Source of the DNA: Larix kaempferi
Taxonomy: Eukaryota > Streptophyta > Pinopsida > Pinales > Pinaceae
Length of the DNA: 64,000 nucleotides
Assembly (NCBI GenBank): GCA_027924585.1
Contig: BSBM01000124.1
Location: forward strand, 13,903,055 to 13,967,054
Direction of reading: 5' to 3'
Below the pieces are notes generated by a model, which was not told the origin of the DNA, did no database searches, and was given only the letters and a program-made list of their open reading frames with translations. This document shows, one piece after another, positions 58,861-64,000 of the stretch (positions within the stretch are counted from its first letter, which is position 1; each line of letters starts with the position of its first letter). Made by a program: the position numbers and the translations under genes.

Positions 58861-60343
58861 AAACTAACATGTATTAAAATAATGTCATGTTGAAATAGTT
58901 ACCTCAGTGTGAGATGTTGTCACTGAAGGCATGACAACATCTTGTAACTCAGAAGGTTTTGCTACATGAGTCTCTTTCCCTTCATGCCCTTATGGTAGCA
59001 ACTACAAGTTTTAAAATAATTAAAAATATTATAAATCTATATATGTGTACATAGTAAAGAATAATAATTTACAAATGGCACTAAATTGTTAATTGGATTT
59101 ACTCATATATTAAAATAATTTCATGTTGAAATAGTTAGCTCGGCGTGAGATGTTGTCACTGAAAGTATGACAACATAATTGTCATCGGGTGGTGCTGCTG
59201 CATGAGCCTCTTGCCCCTCTTTCCCCTCAAGCCCTTCTGGTGCTAGAGCATGAGCCTGTAGACTATGGTCTACATCATCGGTGGAAAGGTGTTCAACCCC
59301 ATGCCCTTCTTGTAGCAACCACAAGTTTTCAAATCATCAAAAATATTAGCAATCTATATATATGTGTATAGTAAAGAAAAATAATTTACAAATGACACTA
59401 AATTATTAACCACTTACTTACCTATGTAAAGTATCCAGTAAAGGTATCATCTGTTTGGGAAGGACCAAAGCAAGGATGGCCGCATACTGTGCATGGGTGC
59501 GACTCTCGGTTGCTCTCATGATGTAAAGGTCTAGGGCCACTACTAGATGCTCCTCCACCACTAGAAGGTGGTGGATCTACCCCACCAACAGGGTGGGCGG
59601 CTCTACTCCACCCATAGATGGTGTCTGTGATGGCCACACTCGGTATGTACCTTGAAGATACGTGCTATGGTGAACAATTTCCTGTGCCAATAGTAGGAAG
59701 GACTCATGTGTCTCTGGGACCAACTGATGTGTAGGCGGCACATCTGTCCTGGGTAGCTTCCTACGAGGTGGAGCTATCGAGCAATTGGGATCTATATGCC
59801 TCGCATTGGAATGTTGCTGAGGCATCTCCATCCCAACGCCCCGGTACTCCAAGATATCAAAATAGTTTAACATGCTTCCCCAGCACAAATTCTGCATACA
59901 TCTTTCTCAAAAAATATAGGGGCATTTCTCTGTTGTTGTGTGGTGGTGCATAAAACACCATGTACCATCGGTCAATCCAGTTATCTATGAATGGTTGAAA
60001 TGTACACCACTTGATAGAAATGTGCCTTTTGTTTGCATCCAGTATTTCACCCATCCGTGGATCTCTAAAGAGGGAAAATATATGTTTTTTTTGAGATTTT
60101 CAACTTCTTGACTTCTTTGTAGCTAAGTCCATCTTGATATTGTTGCCTCTTTCTTTCTCTGAATGTGGCAATATCTTCCAGTGCACCATCAGACCTACTA
60201 AAGATATCTATCATTGCATCCAAATTGGATGCAAGCATAAGATGTCTATCATCAACGATAGTAATTGAGGCTCGAATTTCTCTGAACCTCTGAATTTCTC
60301 TTTGGATGTTTGAGTGTGCATCCATGGTTGTCACTGCAATCAA
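58357..60343 (-). pseudogene. Multi-exon decayed gene of unknown family
   Basis: It starts near 60322 (MDAHSNIQREIQRFREIRAS), followed by DDRHLMLASNLDAMIDIFSR. A shift near 60060 leads to CTFQPFIDNWIDRWYMVFY, NREMPLYFLRKMYAEFVLG and, after another shift, YFDILEYRGVGMEMPQQHS. Then come PPTHQLVPETHESFLLLAQE and a Pro/Ser-rich part ending CTVCGHPCFGPSQTDDTF. Two similar short exons (59324-59121 and about 58990-58902) each end in VTTSHTE/LTTSHAE-like sequence at a donor position (GTAACT in one, CTAACT, broken, in the other). A further exon, 58573-58357, ends SAIGTSHTE|GTAAGT. Exon duplication therefore shaped this gene. No domain is recognised; mobile-element origin is likely from its repetition at 32184. 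Confidence 0.55.
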
Positions 60344-60479
60344 AAAATAAAAATAAAAATAAAATAATTAAAAACGTATACATGTGCTATAATGATATCT
60401 CTCAAAAATGAAAAATGTACAAACTTTGTGCAAGAACGAATACATTGCAAACATAAATATCATGTCAGGCATACATTAC

Positions 60480-61091
60480 AAAGATAAATATCATTTCATA
60501 TGACCATTGCAGGCATACATTATGGGTCCTTGTGGGCATAAGGGTGGCGACCATGCAGGCATAAAGACCATGATGATATGGCAAAGATATGTATTTTTAT
60601 TGGTTAAGGATGGGAAAGACAAGACAAAATACAAGGTGATGGGCATTAGCACACCTAATGAGCCAAATGACCCATACTGTGGTCATTTGGAGTTGGTCCT
60701 AATAAACTGGACAAGGATGACTTGGAGATAACAAGTGAAATGAACAAATAATCTTGAAGTTGACACTTGGCAAGGAGATTGGGGGCATCCCTTATGGCAT
60801 ATGCCGGCATCCAGGAATGAAGCTGATGGACATGCGAGCATGTGGACAAGGTGACATGCAAGCATCTTGAAGATGCATATGCAGGCATGTTTATGGAAGC
60901 TGCAAGCATCCTAGAGGCATGCCAAAGACCCCCATGTGGGAAATTGAAGAAGGTCTAGATGTAGGCATGTTCAAAGGCATAAATATGGCCCTTGTGGGCA
61001 TGAGTTAAAAGCTAGTGTGGCATGCTGAAAGCAAAAGAAAATGGTGATAATGTGGGTATGAAGACCACATTTAGGTGGGAAAAAAGAAGTC

Positions 61092-61094
<3 letters not shown>
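60480..61094 (+). repeat. GGCAT-rich segment related to the start of the 2.5-kb segment
   Basis: GGGCATTAGCACACCTAATGAG and CAAATGACCCATACTGTGGTC resemble 56592-56645 (GGAACACCTAATGGGCCAAATG...CTGTGGTCATTTG), in the same orientation. TGGCAT/GCAGGCAT words recur throughout. No gene seen. Confidence 0.6.

Positions 61095-61148
<54 letters not shown>
61095..61148. repeat. (AT)n microsatellite
   Basis: About 27 AT dinucleotides without interruption; a shorter AT run lies at about 62068-62098. Confidence 0.95.
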
Positions 61149-61151
<3 letters not shown>

Positions 61152-61713
61152 GAGGTGTTTATGAAAATCAAATTAAAATTTGATTTTAATATTGGCAAGT
61201 CGGCTTCCTATTTGATGAGGAAATTATGGAGACAAAATTAAAAAATTAAAAAATTACAAAGATTATATCTTGTGTCTCTTCTGCAATGTGTTGATGTGTT
61301 TACTTGATGAATGGCATGTGATTGGTACATAGTTCATGGATGAATCTGATATTGAAGTGAGCCATTGTGTCTAATAGGGTGGATGTAAAATTCATTAAGG
61401 GATTGATAGTAGGGAGGGATTTAAGATATGTTAATTAACAAATTTTATAATTTTTAGTTTTGGTATTTTATTTACAAATATTTCTAGTTTAGGGCAACAT
61501 CAAAATTTATATGTTTAATGATGAATTGAAGCAAGGATTTGGATGCTTACCTTTCCAATCCTCCGTGCAAGATGAAATTCCCCTCTTTTGAGATTGCAAA
61601 TCTCCCACGTCGTGCTTCCAATGCGTTTTTTTGGCAAGACGAAACGCTCGAGCATTCAGGTTTTGAAGATACAATGGGTAAAATAGTCCACAGACTGTTT
61701 TTTTTTATACTAA

Positions 61714-61761
61714 CCAAAACATGTGCGCATTTTGTATTTCTATAACACGCACATGTTTTGG
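61714..61761. repeat. 14-bp perfect inverted repeat
   Basis: CCAAAACATGTGCG at 61714-61727 and its reverse complement at 61748-61761, with a 20-base loop. A CGCGCG-containing pair (TCGCGCGTTTTGG / TCGCGCGTTTCAC) follows at about 61830-61867. No gene is seen in 61150-62860. Confidence 0.85.
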
Positions 61762-62859
61762 ACTACTAGCCTACATGTCAATTGACAAGGCATGGTTGGA
61801 GTCCGCCCATGCCTAGTTTTTAAGTAATGCTCGCGCGTTTTGGATTTTCACAATTCTCGCGCGTTTCACGAATGTATGATTGCACCAAAAGGGTCCCTCA
61901 ACTTCATGTGAGGTCCCATATATGTTTTCTGGTTAGTTTCGATTGGGATAGGAAGGCTCTGTAGAAGAGCCCAATCTCAAGGAATCGGTTTATCAATGGT
62001 TGACTATGATGAGAAGTGGAAGGGACAGCTCTTGCAAGCTTGATCCTCTCTCAAGTATAATAGGTGGTATATTATATATATATATATATATATTATATCT
62101 GTCGAGTGGCTTGTGTAGGTAGATATATTTCTTATCTCTGCCTTGAAAATCGTATCAAGATTGTATATTTATATAATTTGATAAGATCTTTGCCTTGTAA
62201 CCTTTAATCGATTTCTGGATTGGTGACAGAAGTGCAGAACTTCACATTTGACCTTGCAAGGATCTCTAGATAGTTAACCTTGTTGATTCATTTCTTTATT
62301 TTTCGGCATCTCTCAATTGGTTTGAACTTAGGTGCAAAAGTTGAAATAGTAAATAAATCTGCTCATGTTACTATTACCTTCGTAGTTCACGGATAGATTA
62401 ATCCTTATGGAACTTGGATCTTTTTAATATTCATATACTGCCAAAAAAAAATCAATTCATAGTAATGCTCCCATTATTTTTTGAGCCTTATGAATCTCGA
62501 TCGCTAATCACAAATGTAGAAACTGCTACTAAAATTATTATGCCAAAATTAACCCTATATAGATCTTAGTTTATTTGTTTATCGATCTTATCTATAGTTT
62601 TCATATATGTTGAAATTGTCGATCGAGTCTAGGATTATATGTGTATAAATCTCAATCTAGTTTACTAAGTTGAGTTGATACCTTTTCGACCGAATTGTAA
62701 AGATTGAAGTTCGGAATGTAATTGTTACTTCCCTTTTTGATGAGTGATCTCTATCTAGATTGATAGAAAAGCTTGCGATAGTTGGAGATTGGAAAATGCA
62801 ACATTTGATTTTAGATCTATTTCCTTTAAATAGATAAACAATAATATAAACCCTTTTGG

Positions 62860-63350
62860 TGGATGTAGCCCTAAATTGGGTGAACCACGTAATAAAATGT
62901 CTCTAGTTTGATGCATTCCTTATGTGTAGTTATTCTTTTGCTAGGGTACCTAGCATTGAAGTGCCTCATCTTATATTTGGTCTCCTATGTGTGGCCTCGC
63001 TTACAAGCAAAAGTGTCATTATTTTATATGGAATTTGAATTGTATGTTTGTATCCTCCGCACATTTATAAAGATGTTAGCTTTGTCTAAAAGGAATATAA
63101 GATGTTAAAGAATTGTTGACGATTTACTGCCTTTAGGCATACTAAGAATCGTGGATTTGTTTAGCTAAAACACATTTGTCTTAGATAAGTGATATGACCT
63201 TGTAAAGTAAGAAAAATGGTTATAGTTGAAATTGAAATGCTTATTTAATATGTTGTTAGGTAAATTTACATTGTAAGATTTGTAATATAATTATCGTTAG
63301 TTTTTTTTTTAAATCCATTAAATTAGTGACTCAAATTTGGGGTATGTTAC
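62860..63350 (+). repeat. LTR-like 3' part, forward orientation
   Basis: GGTGGATGTAGCCCTAAATTG and GGTGAACCACGTAATAAAATG at 62860-62905 are the plant Copia transcript-end motif, and the segment closes with AAATTTGGGGTATGTTACA at about 63350. Both marks occur in reverse at 32687-33160. The start of this LTR was not located; AT-rich DNA follows it. Confidence 0.5.
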
Positions 63351-63450
63351 ATAATTTTTATATAATTATTTTTAACTTAAAATGAAACTTAACTTATATA
63401 TATATTATTATAATTAATTAAAAAGACAATAAATGTTATATGTTATAGTT

Positions 63451-63590
63451 ACTAGCAAGCCATATTAATAATTAATATGGCTTATATACGCTGATTGGTG
63501 TATATCAACCGTATTTAAATGTGTGGCCATGGTTGATATACGCCGATCAGTGTATATAAGCCATATTAATTATTAATATGGCTTGCTAGT
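63451..63590. mobile_element. 140-bp nested-palindrome MITE-like element
   Basis: ACTAGCAAGCC at 63451 is mirrored by GGCTTGCTAGT ending at 63590. The arms stay complementary for about 60 bases, to TATATCAACC / GGTTGATATA, around a 20-base centre. Each arm also holds its own palindrome (CCATATTAAT, one base, ATTAATATGG), so the whole can fold as a cruciform. No coding capacity and no clear target duplicate. Confidence 0.8.
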
Positions 63591-63599
63591 TTACGGTCG

Positions 63600-64000
63600 G
63601 CCTACCGAAAAAAATTATTAAATTTTAATTATTATTTATTAAAAAAATATTATTATTATTTATTACAAATGTTAATAGTATAATTATTAATAATATTAAT
63701 AATATTATTATTGTAATGATTAGTATTATAATAATAATAATAATAATAATAATAATTTTTATTATTATTACTATAATTTTTTATTTTTATTATTATTAGT
63801 AATATTATAATATTGATTATGTATATTAATATTTACTAAATAATTATTATAATAGTAATAGTAATAATACTAACTAACATTATTAATATTTATTATAAAA
63901 AAAAAAATTATAATTATTATATTATAATTATAATTATTATTAGTATTAGTATTAAAATAATAATAATTATAATTAGAAATGAAATTATTATTATAAATAC
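63600..64000. repeat. (ATT/AAT)n low-complexity DNA
   Basis: Runs of TTATTA and ATAATA, with a pure (ATA)n stretch at about 63728-63757. No gene. Confidence 0.9.

Overview
The window is nuclear DNA of a land plant with a large, repeat-filled genome. This rests on plant-type Ty3/Gypsy and Ty1/Copia elements, an initiator-tRNA-Met primer site, a RepHel Helitron, F-box genes, GT-AG introns and the lack of any bacterial gene layout. Several mobile-element coding families look conifer- or fern-like to me, but that is an impression. Nearly all coding sequence is decayed. The best intact gene model is a small two-exon gene at 55,018-55,601.

Layout, left half: GA-rich DNA (200-690). Relic of a Tat-like Gypsy element (730-4,260) with protease, RT, RNase H, integrase and, after integrase, an extra archaeal-type RNase H, followed by an antisense decayed ORF (5,843-4,450). 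A Copia-type element with both LTRs and a perfect 5-bp target duplication (7,087-14,750); its coding part is nearly lost and its 3' third is a series of tandem arrays. GA-rich DNA again (16,690-17,310), AT-rich gene-poor DNA, a LINE RT fragment (21,209-21,855), and a multi-exon DDE-like transposase pseudogene (21,877-25,108). A 4.8-kb inverted structure built from a 359-bp satellite (25,404-30,193).

Right half: a 2.5-kb segment (30,181-32,686) repeated at 56,352-58,860, each copy carrying exons of an unknown minus-strand gene. An inverted LTR-like segment joins at 32,687. A palindrome-rich array (33,660-35,340), a possible first exon with TATA box (35,919-35,611), an AT-rich repeat field, a possible small membrane-protein gene (40,172-39,633), a decayed autonomous Helitron (46,326-40,703) and two tandem F-box pseudogenes (49,283-46,626). 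AT-rich arrays follow (49,437-52,500), then the two-exon gene, the second copy of the duplicated segment with the 5' exons of its gene (to 60,343), an LTR-like end (to 63,350) and a 140-bp nested-palindrome MITE-like element (63,451-63,590).

There is no pathway here. The window is a record of nested insertion, satellite growth and segment duplication. The points most worth following are the Copia element with five tandem arrays, the satellite-built inverted structure, the DDE-like family, the duplicated exon-bearing segment, and the possible single-copy exons at 35.9, 40.2 and 55.0 kb.
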